Made by a program: the position numbers and the translations under genes. Below, one piece after another: positions 1-6,690 of a stretch of DNA of 11,686 bases (its first letter is position 1; the number at the start of each line of letters is the position of its first letter). The notes beneath the pieces were generated by a model. It worked only from the letters and a program-made list of their open reading frames with translations. It had not been told where the DNA came from and did not search any database. The stretch is taken from NCBI GenBank assembly GCA_028695865.1, contig JAQVID010000034.1:1-11686 (forward strand), written 5' to 3'. The stretch comes from Thermoguttaceae bacterium (GTDB taxonomy: Bacteria > Planctomycetota > Planctomycetia > Pirellulales > Thermoguttaceae).

Positions 1-2
1 CT

Positions 3-1154
3 GATGCTCCCAAGCCCGCGACGCCCGCACCGGCTCCCGCACCCGCCAAACCGGCTGTCAAATCCGCGTCCTGGTCTCCTCGGACAAGCATGTCAAGCCT
101 GCTGACGCAATTATTCTTTTCACGCTCTTTGACAAGTGTACTTGTCGCGGATGAAGCTTCTGGGGAAGAGATGTTTCCCGGTGTTTATGCGGTCGTCAAT
201 GCCGATGGAACACTGACCATTACTTCAAGTGATTCGGGCGCACTCAAAGAACTTGAAAAAGCGGTTCACGAGATCGACGCGCGTCTGGCATCGCCCGGCC
301 CGGCGTCTTCCGCTCAACAACCGCAAGCGACGCAAGATACCATTCATACCACATTGCCCATCTTGCAAACGCCCCGGATGCAAGACGAGCGAAACGTTCA
401 GGCCATGATTCGTCAAAATCGTTCCCAGGCGGATCAAAAGCTTGTCATGCAAGGCCGCGATTATTCCGTCTACAAAGTCGAAAATGTAAGCGTTACACTC
501 ATGCTTCCCCGATTGCAAACGTTTTTGGGTGAAAAGCTCAATCCGTCGCCGAGTCGTCTGGCACCGTCCACAACAGCGGCCCGAAAAGGAATCAATTTCG
601 GAACCATAACACAAGGGCCGCATATCGTGTTGTCGTCGGATATCAACATGAATACAATCATGGTCAAAGGAAGCAAAATCGACCGGGACGAAGTCGGCGC
701 AATGATTGTTGTTCTCGACAAGACGGAACTGTTTCCCGAACCGATCACCAAACCATATAAAATTCGGGTACGCAATACAACGGTTGACAAGATGGTCCAA
801 CAGGTTTTGGTTGCGTTTCAGCGTAAATTGATGATGACACGACTTCCTGGCGACCAGCTTCCGCGAATATCCCCCAACACAACGACAAGCACGTTGGAGG
901 TCTACGCGCCGGAACAACTTGCGCGGGAAATAGAGGAATATGTCACGGAAATGGACTCCGAGATTATCAACGATCCGGTTCGAAAAGTTCATGTTGTTGA
1001 ACTTAAAAACATCAATTCGGCCATTCTGCAAAGGTATTTGCTCAATCTGCGACAGACCAACGCCATGCGTTACACCAGTCCCTATATGATCAATCCGTAT
1101 TACATGTATAATATGTACAACCAGTCTGGAGCCCGGGGCCGTCGCGGTTTGTAG
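3..1154 (+). CDS. Secretin N-domain repeat protein, 5' end missing
   Basis: The frame is open from the left edge, so the gene probably starts outside the window. The first in-frame ATG is at 90 and gives 354 residues; residues are numbered from there. The upstream codons (3-60) encode a Pro/Ala/Lys-rich linker. Residues 29-66 resemble a short beta-alpha domain. Residues 124-212 and 221-291 look like two secretin-N (NolW-type) repeats, each with a strand, a helix (for example 233-244), a short linker and a strand with 'NTIMVKGS' or 'STLEVYAP', then a helix. A third repeat begins at 298 (VHVVELKNINSAILQRYL) but stops half-way. The tail is Tyr/Met/Asn-rich and ends basic. The secretin barrel domain is absent, so this is not a complete outer-membrane channel. 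Planctomycetes encode many such exported repeat proteins of unknown role. Reading-frame quality between about 60 and 150 is doubtful (see findings). No terminator follows; the next gene begins 69 bp downstream. Confidence 0.7.
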   Translation, partial: DAPKPATPAPAPAPAKPAVKSASWSPRTSMSSLLTQLFFSRSLTSVLVADEASGEEMFPGVYAVVNADGTLTITSSDSGALKELEKAVHEIDARLASPGPASSAQQPQATQDTIHTTLPILQTPRMQDERNVQAMIRQNRSQADQKLVMQGRDYSVYKVENVSVTLMLPRLQTFLGEKLNPSPSRLAPSTTAARKGINFGTITQGPHIVLSSDINMNTIMVKGSKIDRDEVGAMIVVLDKTELFPEPITKPYKIRVRNTTVDKMVQQVLVAFQRKLMMTRLPGDQLPRISPNTTTSTLEVYAPEQLAREIEEYVTEMDSEIINDPVRKVHVVELKNINSAILQRYLLNLRQTNAMRYTSPYMINPYYMYNMYNQSGARGRRGL

Positions 1155-1223
1155 GGCGCCGGCACATCCCTCATATATTGTCATCACACGTTATAACCAT
1201 GAAAAAATAATTGGTAATGTAAA

Positions 1224-1868
1224 ATGTCCAAAACAAATCAAAACCTTTACGAAGCCGTTCTCACTGGCGATGTCGCCGCAACCGTTTCACTTGTAAACAC
1301 AATCCTTCAGGAAAAGAGCGATCCGCGACTCATCCTTGAAGAATCGCTCTTTCCGGCAATGGTTCAGGCAGGCGAACTCTATGATCAAGGAGAATATTTT
1401 CTTCCCGATCTCGCCATGGCCGCCAAAGCGATGAAAGAGGCCATGGCGATCCTGGAACCGCTTTTAAAGAACAGCGGAGTGGAAAAGCTTGGAACGGTTG
1501 TGATCGGCACGGTCAAAGGCGATCATCACGACATCGGAAAAAACCTCGTCGCCTCCATGCTGGAAGGGAACGGCTTCGAAGTAGTCGATCTTGGTTACAA
1601 TACATCCGCGGACAAATTCGTTGAAGCGGTTCGCAAATTCGAAGGCCCCGTTCTCGTCGCCCTGTCCGCCTTGTTGACCATTACCATGCCGCAAATGAAA
1701 GTGGTTATTGATCGTATAACCGCCGAAGGCCTTCGTTCCCGCGTTCGTTTCATGGTGGGAGGTGCTCCGGTTACGCAAGAGTACGCAGACCAAATCAGCG
1801 CGGACGGGTACAGTGACAGTGCCAACGCCGCCGTTGTTCTGGCCAAAAAACTGATAACCTCGTTTTGA
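1224..1868 (+). CDS. Corrinoid (cobalamin-binding) protein of the MtaC/MtbC type
   Basis: The protein has 214 residues, the usual length for methyltransferase-cognate corrinoid proteins. Residues 5-85 form the helical cap seen in MetH-type B12 modules (LFPAMVQAGELYDQGEYFLPDL). Residues 89-210 form the Rossmann-like B12 domain. It carries the signature D100-x-H102-x-x-G105 in 'GTVKGDHHDIGKNLV', where H102 is the expected lower axial cobalt ligand, then 'SALLTITM' (148-155) and 'GGAPVT' (179-184), which in this family line the nucleotide tail. It should shuttle methyl groups in the cytoplasm between a substrate methyltransferase and a second methyltransferase. No methyltransferase or reactivase lies in the window, so the substrate is unknown. 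There is no clear Shine-Dalgarno sequence before the ATG. The XylR-type regulator begins 24 bp after its stop, so co-transcription is likely. Confidence 0.9.
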   Translation: MSKTNQNLYEAVLTGDVAATVSLVNTILQEKSDPRLILEESLFPAMVQAGELYDQGEYFLPDLAMAAKAMKEAMAILEPLLKNSGVEKLGTVVIGTVKGDHHDIGKNLVASMLEGNGFEVVDLGYNTSADKFVEAVRKFEGPVLVALSALLTITMPQMKVVIDRITAEGLRSRVRFMVGGAPVTQEYADQISADGYSDSANAAVVLAKKLITSF

Positions 1869-1878
1869 TTTTTTGTTC

Positions 1879-1893
1879 GGAGGTAATATGCCG
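1879..1893 (+). promoter_or_regulatory. Ribosome binding site that decides the GTG start
   Basis: The sequence CGGAGGTAA ends about 7 to 9 nt before the GTG at 1893. An ATG lies closer, at 1888-1890, but its frame reads Met-Pro-Cys-Pro-Asn-Asp and stops at 1906. Only the GTG opens the 389-codon regulator frame. The short out-of-frame ATG could lower initiation at the real start; that is inference. Confidence 0.7.
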
Positions 1894-3062
1894 TGCCCCA
1901 ACGATTAACGTTTTATCTGCTGGTCGAAACATCGCGTCATTTTACCCGGGAAATACTCCGCGGGGTCATTCGATGGTCCAATCTTTACGGACCGGTGACA
2001 CTCATCGTCTCGACGGATCACGTGGAGCAGGAACTCCCGCAGTTAAAAAAAATCGAAAATGTCGGCGTCATAGCCCGACTTCAGTCTCCGGGTGTCATTG
2101 AAGCGGTTAAGCGTCTTCACATCCCAGTCGTAACGATCGAACCGTGCCGCGAAGAATTCGTCAAAATTAAAAATGAATTTCAAATAAGCGAAATGGTCTC
2201 CAACGCCTCGGCCATTGCGAGCATGACATTACGGCATTTCACGTCCCGTGGATTTCACAATTTCGCCTTCTGCGGATTGCCTCAACGAATCTGGTCGTCC
2301 AAACGGCAGGAAGCGTTTGTACAAAAAGTCGAAGCTCTTAGCGCTCAATGTCATGTGTACCCCGTCGGCGACGGACCTGTCTTGCCACGCGAAGACGAAT
2401 GCCTTAAACTGGCCGCCTGGCTCAAAGGGATCCCCAAGCCGGTCGCCGTACTTGCCTGTAACGACGACCGCGGAACACAACTAATTCAGGCATCTGCACT
2501 GGCCGGTATTCCCGTCCCCGATCAGGTCGCGATTCTGGGTATCGATAACGATGATCTGGTTTGCGAATTGACGTCGCCTGCCTTGTCGAGTATCGCGTTT
2601 GATCTCAAAAGAGTCGGATTCGAAGCGGCTAACCTCCTGTGGCAGTTGACATGCCAAACTGTTGCCGGATATCATTGCATACCGGTTGAACCAACCCACG
2701 TCGTAACCCGTCTTTCCACAGACGTCATGGCTCAGGATGACGAACTCGTCGCTGACGCGATACGGTATATTCGCGGCTCATTCAGATACCCGATCGGTGT
2801 GGACGACGTCGCCCGACAACTGGACGTCTCACGTCGCACCCTCGAACGACGCTTTACCAGCGTACTGGGGCGCTCGGTCCGCGAGCAGATTGAACTGTTC
2901 CGGTTTGAACAGGCACGGCAACTTTTGCTGCAAACAAACAACAGTGTTGAAACAATCGCCCTCCTGGCAGGCTTTCAACATTTCAAACCGATGCTCCGCG
3001 TCTTTCTCCAAAACGAAGGAGTCAGTCCCAATGTGTATCGTAAAAAAATGTTGACTCAATAA
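1893..3062 (+). CDS. XylR-type AraC-family transcriptional regulator (LacI/PBP-like sensor plus AraC HTH)
   Basis: The protein has 389 residues, close to E. coli XylR. Residues 4-275 form a periplasmic-binding-protein/LacI-like sensor; 'CNDDRGTQLIQASALAGIPVPDQVAILGIDNDD' (split here over 189-221) and 'SPALSSIAFD' are typical of this group. Residues 283-385 are the AraC DNA-binding domain, with helix-turn-helix units near 302-323 (VDDVARQLDVSRRTLERRF) and 351-373. The start is GTG at 1893. A strong GGAGG at 1879-1883 sits 9 nt upstream, whereas the ATG at 1888 is out of frame and closes after six codons. It should bind a small ligand, usually a sugar in this family, and activate transcription in the cytoplasm. 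The target is unknown; candidates are its own operon or a distant sugar locus. It converges with the sigma-54 activator gene across a 31-bp gap. Confidence 0.9.
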   Translation: MPQRLTFYLLVETSRHFTREILRGVIRWSNLYGPVTLIVSTDHVEQELPQLKKIENVGVIARLQSPGVIEAVKRLHIPVVTIEPCREEFVKIKNEFQISEMVSNASAIASMTLRHFTSRGFHNFAFCGLPQRIWSSKRQEAFVQKVEALSAQCHVYPVGDGPVLPREDECLKLAAWLKGIPKPVAVLACNDDRGTQLIQASALAGIPVPDQVAILGIDNDDLVCELTSPALSSIAFDLKRVGFEAANLLWQLTCQTVAGYHCIPVEPTHVVTRLSTDVMAQDDELVADAIRYIRGSFRYPIGVDDVARQLDVSRRTLERRFTSVLGRSVREQIELFRFEQARQLLLQTNNSVETIALLAGFQHFKPMLRVFLQNEGVSPNVYRKKMLTQ

Positions 3063-3093
3063 TAATCGCCTCTGTTTTAACGAATGACACCCA

Positions 3094-4533
3094 TTACGAA
3101 CGAGTTAATTTGTACCGCGAGATTTTACGGTCGAGTGTCGTTCTTTCGATTCCCAACGCTTTGGCGGTCGAGCTCTTGTTCCAGCTAAAATGCTCCAGAG
3201 TCTTGCGTATCAGTTCCTTTTCCGATTCTTCGAGTGTGACGGGTACAAAAACACCACCGGGCACGTTACCGCCCGTCAATTCCAAAAGACTGGTGTTCCC
3301 GGTGGTCTGTATCGTGGACAAGAGCAAATCTTCCGGCTCAATGACCGGTCGCGCCGCCAAAAGTACAGCCCGTTCAATGACGTTCTTGAGTTCACGAACA
3401 TTACCCGGCCAACGGTACTCCTGTAACGTTGCAAGCGCCGCCGGAGAAAAACCGCGAAAACGGCGATTCGTTTCCCTCGAATATTTCTCCAAAAAAAAAT
3501 CCGCCAGTGTCTTGATATCTTCCGGTCGTTTTCGAAGCGGAGGAACCAAAATTTCCAGTACATGAAGCCGAAAGAAAAGATCATGACGGAATCGACCTTC
3601 GGCAACCTCTTCTTCTAAATTACGATTGGTCGCCGCAATAACACGAACGTCCACGGTTATCGGCTTGTTACCGCCAACCCGCTCAAAGGGCTGGCCTTCG
3701 AGCACACGCAAAAACTTCGCTTGCAAGGCCGTGCTCATTTCCGCAATTTCATCCAAAAACAACGTTCCACCGTTAGCCGCTTCAAACTTACCTATTTTAC
3801 GCTCGGTCGCGCCGGTAAACGCCCCTTTTTCGTGCCCGAACAGTTCACTTGCCAACAGACTTTCTGACAGTGCAGCGCAATTCAGACAAATCATCGTCAT
3901 CTTGCTTCGCGGACTGGCCGCGTGTATCGCCCGGGCAACAAGTTCCTTGCCCACACCACTCTCTCCCCGAATAAGAACCGTTGCCTTGCTTTGAGCAACA
4001 CGCGAAATGAGAAAATTAATTTTCTGAATCGCCGAACCGTCTCCGACGATCTCCGATTGCTGTTCGAGCATGGACCGGAGCATTTTATTCTCCGTTCGCG
4101 CTCGATCCAAATGAGCCGTCAACTCTTTTTGATCTTGAATATGTGAAATGGCCGCGGCCAAAGTATCCGAAACAGCCAAAGAATATTTGCGGCTCGTCGA
4201 ATCAGAGGAATCGGCCTCTTCTCCCATTTGAGTTTCGCAAAAAAAGAGCGTCTCGTGCCCAATGCGTATGCGGTCGCCATTGTAAAGTTCAACGTCGCCC
4301 TGTACAAGACGATCGTTCACGGCGGTACCGTTTCGACTCCCCATGTCTTTGAGAAACCAGTGCCCGTCCTGAAAATAAACTGTCGCATGGCAACGACTGC
4401 ACCGGTCGTCACTGAGAATAATCGTATTCCGGCTTGAACGCCCCAGCGTCGTTTCTTTTTCAGGATCGACGAAGAATGCGCCGACAGGAACATCGTCTCG
4501 CAACAAAATTAAATTTGTTATACTATTACACAT
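3094..4533 (-). CDS. FHA-domain sigma-54-dependent transcriptional activator (AAA+, Fis-type HTH)
   Basis: The protein has 479 residues in three parts. Residues 25-100 are an FHA domain: GRSSRN at 31-36, SRCHA at 46-50 and GSRNGT at 65-70 are the phosphothreonine-binding signature. A charged helical linker, possibly coiled coil, covers about 129-160. Residues 162-385 are the sigma-54 AAA+ domain with Walker A GESGVGKE (190-197), the sigma-54-contact loop GAFTGA (237-242), Walker B GGTLFLDE (255-262), the segment FRHDLFFRL (315-323) with arginine-finger candidates, and WPGNVREL (375-382). Residues 436-476 are a Fis-like HTH (NKSSTAKALGIERTTLDRKI). There is no receiver domain, so the input is probably Ser/Thr-kinase phosphorylation read by the FHA domain rather than a histidine kinase. 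It remodels RNA polymerase-sigma-54 with ATP. It lies divergent to the symporter, whose upstream region holds a sigma-54 promoter candidate. The start at 4533 has only a weak ribosome site (TAGG). Confidence 0.95.
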   Translation of the reverse strand: MCNSITNLILLRDDVPVGAFFVDPEKETTLGRSSRNTIILSDDRCSRCHATVYFQDGHWFLKDMGSRNGTAVNDRLVQGDVELYNGDRIRIGHETLFFCETQMGEEADSSDSTSRKYSLAVSDTLAAAISHIQDQKELTAHLDRARTENKMLRSMLEQQSEIVGDGSAIQKINFLISRVAQSKATVLIRGESGVGKELVARAIHAASPRSKMTMICLNCAALSESLLASELFGHEKGAFTGATERKIGKFEAANGGTLFLDEIAEMSTALQAKFLRVLEGQPFERVGGNKPITVDVRVIAATNRNLEEEVAEGRFRHDLFFRLHVLEILVPPLRKRPEDIKTLADFFLEKYSRETNRRFRGFSPAALATLQEYRWPGNVRELKNVIERAVLLAARPVIEPEDLLLSTIQTTGNTSLLELTGGNVPGGVFVPVTLEESEKELIRKTLEHFSWNKSSTAKALGIERTTLDRKISRYKLTRS

Positions 4534-4570
4534 ACCTACACTTAATAATCAAACGGAACATGAAAACATA

Positions 4571-4599
4571 AAATCAAAAACAGGGGACAGGCAGTCTCC
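4571..4599 (-). terminator. Terminator-like hairpin in the leader of the FHA activator (possible attenuator)
   Basis: Read on the - strand, GGAGAC and GTCCCC pair across a 5-nt loop (4583-4588 with 4594-4599, one A-C mismatch). The arm is followed within two bases by TTTTT (4576-4580) and a further T-rich run. It lies about 40 to 65 nt before the activator ATG. It may be an attenuator or a weak terminator; no test is possible here. Confidence 0.35.
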
Positions 4600-4610
4600 T
4601 TACCGTCCGC

Positions 4611-4662
4611 GGCAGAGCAAACGCATGTCGCTGCTACTTCAGCCCGTTTGCGTCTCTTTGCC
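4611..4662 (-). other. Long imperfect stem-loop in the divergent intergenic region
   Basis: Seventeen base pairs can form in four blocks: 4611-4614 with 4659-4662, 4615-4617 with 4654-4656, 4618-4623 (CAAACG) with 4645-4650 (CGTTTG), and 4630-4633 (GCTG) with 4640-4643 (CAGC), closing a 6-nt loop. If the activator is transcribed from the promoter proposed at 4709-4737, this structure lies in its 5' leader, upstream of the terminator-like hairpin. As DNA it could also be a protein-binding inverted repeat. Confidence 0.45.
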
Positions 4663-4703
4663 ACACATAGCAGAGGGAAACAGATGGTCGCGGCCTGCTC
4701 TAC

Positions 4704-4716
4704 GATATAATATATC
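4704..4716. promoter_or_regulatory. 13-bp palindrome, possible activator binding site
   Basis: GATATA-A-TATATC is a perfect inverted repeat with a one-base centre. Its centre is about 121 bp upstream of the transcription start predicted for the sigma-54 promoter, within the usual range for enhancer sites of Fis-type sigma-54 activators. It is AT-rich and overlaps the proposed leftward -10 box, so it may simply be promoter sequence. Confidence 0.3.
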
Positions 4717-4737
4717 ATCATTTCCCTAAAAAAACAA
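4709..4737 (-). promoter_or_regulatory. Candidate sigma-70 promoter for the FHA activator
   Basis: On the - strand TTGTTT (4732-4737) and TATATT (4709-4714) are separated by 17 bp. The -10 box matches the consensus at five of six bases and the -35 box at three. The leader would be about 170 nt and would hold both hairpins described. AT-rich sequence makes chance matches likely. Confidence 0.35.
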
Positions 4738-4804
4738 CAAAATTGGCAAAAAAAATCCATGAAGAAACGGCCCGGGTAGGCAAAGAATCTCTTTTCGTTA
4801 GAAT

Positions 4805-4820
4805 TGGGATTATGTTTGCC
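4805..4820 (+). promoter_or_regulatory. Sigma-54 (-24/-12) promoter candidate for the symporter
   Basis: TGGGAT-N5-TTGCC matches the sigma-54 consensus TGGCAC-N5-TTGCW, with the near-invariant GG (4806-4807) and GC (4818-4819) at exact spacing. Three positions differ from consensus. Transcription would start near 4831, leaving a leader of about 33 nt with a GAAGGA ribosome site before the ATG at 4864. The gene next door, pointing the other way, encodes a sigma-54 activator, which strengthens the call. Confidence 0.6.
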
Positions 4821-4863
4821 CGTTTTATGTATATCCTCAACTTGTAGACAGAAGGATCGGATC

Positions 4864-6405
4864 ATGCAGTTACCTTTCGTTTTGACGCTAATCTTTTTCG
4901 TTGCTTTACTTGTGATTGCCGCTTGGGGCATGAAAAGAACGAATAATATAAACGACTTCTTTCTGGGCGGGACAACGCTTGGTCCCTGGATTTTGGCAAT
5001 TTCTTACGGAACCGCGTATTTCAGTGCCGTCGTCTTTATCGGATTTTCAGGGCAATACGGCTGGCTTTGCAGTTACAAGGCACTTTGGGTGGGCGTGCTA
5101 AACGCGGTCGGAGGCGGCCTTTTGGCCTGGCTTGTCCTGGGCAAGCGAACACGACAAATGACTCGAAGACTCAACGCCATGACGATGCCGGAATTCTTTT
5201 CTGCCCGGTATAACACCAATGGTATGAAAGTTGTAAGCGCTTTGATTATTTTTATTTTTCTTATGCCTTATTCGGCGTCCGTTTTTGCGGGCTTGAGTTA
5301 TCTTTTTCAAAACGTGTTTGGTATCGAACTGTGGATTGCCTTAACCGTAACAACATTGTTCACCGGCGTTTACGTTGTAATGGGCGGCTACACGGCGGCG
5401 GCGAGAATCGATTTCCTGCAAGGGATGATTATGTTCTTTGGCACGCTTCTTATGGTCTGGTTTGTTTTTGCGAAATTTGGCGGACCGGAAGCGGCGATTG
5501 CAAGAGTTAATGAGCTTTACGCCCAACGAACGGCGATGGACAGCGGCGAATTGGCTATAAAGCCGATTCCAAACATCATTTTCTGGTCGGTCGTCTTTAT
5601 GACCTCATTTGCTCCCTGGGGACTGCCGCAAATGGTTCACAAATATTACGCGATTAAAGACGAGTCGCAAATCATGCGGGGAGCAATCATTACGCTTGTT
5701 TTCGCGCTGATGATCGGTTGTGCCGCCTATGCGACCGGGGCCCTGTCCCATTTGCTTCCGGTAGAAGAACTCGATAAGGCAATGGTACAAGTCAAAGGAA
5801 TTGCGACCATCGACACGAATAAACTTGTTCCGATCACGCTTGTTTACGCTCTTCCTCAATGGCTTTTGGCGATTATTCTGCTATTGGTCCTTTCGGCATC
5901 CATGTCCACGCTCAGTTCGCTCGTACTGGTTTCATCTTCGGCTGTAAGTATCGACCTGTACAAGGGTTACTTCGCTCCTGACCGTTCCCAGAAACATTAT
6001 CTTTGGTTCATGCGCGTTCTGAGCGGGCTCTTCATTTTGATTTCGTATTTGATTGCCCTGTTCAATCCGTCCTGGATTGTTCCCCTTATGTCGCTCTCCT
6101 GCGGAGCCGTCGCCGGCGCGTTCCTTTCTCCTTATATGTATGGTCTTTTCTGGCGAGGAACGACCAAAATGGGAGCCTATGCCGGGATGTGGACCGGACT
6201 TATCGTCGCCAATGGGATTTATTGGGGAACCTTCATTACCTGGGGAGCAAAATACGCCAAGATGTATTCTCCCTTGGCCGCAACTTTTGCGATTATTCTT
6301 CCTTTCTTCGTCGTGCCGGTCGTAAGTTGGATGACTCGACCTGTCGCTCCCGAAACCGTTGCCAAAGCATTTGGCGATCCGGACCCAAACCAGGAGGCCG
6401 CGTAA
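4864..6405 (+). CDS. Sodium:solute symporter (SSS family, PutP/SGLT-like)
   Basis: The protein has 513 residues and about 13 hydrophobic segments. It is an inner-membrane transporter expected to couple Na+ entry to uptake of a small solute. Family features include an N-terminal helix followed by 'NDFFLGG' (30-36), 'GGYTAAARIDFLQG' (174-187), and the motif 'SASMSTLSSL' (344-353), whose small hydroxyl residues correspond to the Na2 sodium site region in this fold, then 'SSSAVSIDLYK'. The start at 4864 has GAAGGA 7 nt upstream; a TTG at 4804 in the same frame would add 20 hydrophilic, Cys-containing residues and would overlap the sigma-54 promoter, so it was rejected. The substrate cannot be read from sequence; sugars, amino acids, pantothenate and carboxylates are all used in this family. 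It is a single-gene unit, followed by a hairpin. Confidence 0.93.
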   Translation: MQLPFVLTLIFFVALLVIAAWGMKRTNNINDFFLGGTTLGPWILAISYGTAYFSAVVFIGFSGQYGWLCSYKALWVGVLNAVGGGLLAWLVLGKRTRQMTRRLNAMTMPEFFSARYNTNGMKVVSALIIFIFLMPYSASVFAGLSYLFQNVFGIELWIALTVTTLFTGVYVVMGGYTAAARIDFLQGMIMFFGTLLMVWFVFAKFGGPEAAIARVNELYAQRTAMDSGELAIKPIPNIIFWSVVFMTSFAPWGLPQMVHKYYAIKDESQIMRGAIITLVFALMIGCAAYATGALSHLLPVEELDKAMVQVKGIATIDTNKLVPITLVYALPQWLLAIILLLVLSASMSTLSSLVLVSSSAVSIDLYKGYFAPDRSQKHYLWFMRVLSGLFILISYLIALFNPSWIVPLMSLSCGAVAGAFLSPYMYGLFWRGTTKMGAYAGMWTGLIVANGIYWGTFITWGAKYAKMYSPLAATFAIILPFFVVPVVSWMTRPVAPETVAKAFGDPDPNQEAA

Positions 6406-6446
6406 TTCTGCAAAGCCGCATTGTAAACGCGTCAAAAAAACATACC

Positions 6447-6475
6447 GGGGCTGCCAGAAATCTTTCTGCGGCCCC
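6447..6475 (+). terminator. GC-rich hairpin after the symporter gene
   Basis: GGGGC (6447-6451) pairs with GCCCC (6471-6475) and CAGAAA (6455-6460) with TTTCTG (6463-6468), with a small internal mismatch. It begins 42 nt after the symporter stop. No T-tract follows on the + strand. A run of seven A lies just upstream, which on the - strand would be a T-run a few bases beyond the hairpin. It is probably the 3' end structure of the symporter mRNA, acting as a terminator or protecting the end. Confidence 0.5.
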
Positions 6476-6479
6476 TCAT

Positions 6480-6512
6480 CGATACACTGTCGATACGCTG
6501 TCGATATAACGC
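6480..6512 (+). repeat. Three tandem 11-bp repeats upstream of the Cys-rich gene
   Basis: CGATACACTGT, CGATACGCTGT and the diverged CGATATAACGC follow each other without gaps. The period is one turn of DNA helix. They lie about 180-210 bp upstream of the Cys-rich gene's ATG. They could be phased operator sites or slippage products. Confidence 0.5.
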
Positions 6513-6601
6513 TAATGATACGATGTTCTTGTTTCTCCCGGTAAAAAAAACAGTTTTAACCTCTTCTGATTGTATAGCCGTATAGTTCTACCAAATTGGC
6601 C

Positions 6602-6626
6602 GTCTTTCCAGTTTTAACGGGAAGAC
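6602..6626 (+). other. 8-bp hairpin in the probable leader of the Cys-rich gene
   Basis: GTCTTTCC (6602-6609) pairs with GGGAAGAC (6619-6626), with one T-G pair, around a 9-nt loop. The loop side holds a copy of CAGTTTTAAC (6609-6618), which also occurs at 6551-6560. No T-tract follows, so it is not a standard terminator. The remainder of 6406-6690 holds no gene; a run of eight A (6543-6550) and AT-rich sequence were seen but no convincing promoter. Confidence 0.35.
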
Positions 6627-6690
6627 ATTTGCTTTGCGGCGAGAAACCGCCAAGAAGCCTCAGCTTACCCTTTTTGAAAGGAAATATAAC

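Noticed and set aside
225..1187. 320-codon open frame on the - strand
   Set aside because: It lies antisense to the secretin-N gene, has no domain signature, is rich in Cys/Arg/His/Asn as expected of a shadow frame, and has no convincing ribosome site.
4804..4863. TTG start extending the symporter by 20 residues
   Set aside because: The added residues are polar and precede the first membrane helix without homology, no ribosome site is seen there, and the ATG at 4864 has GAAGGA at good spacing.
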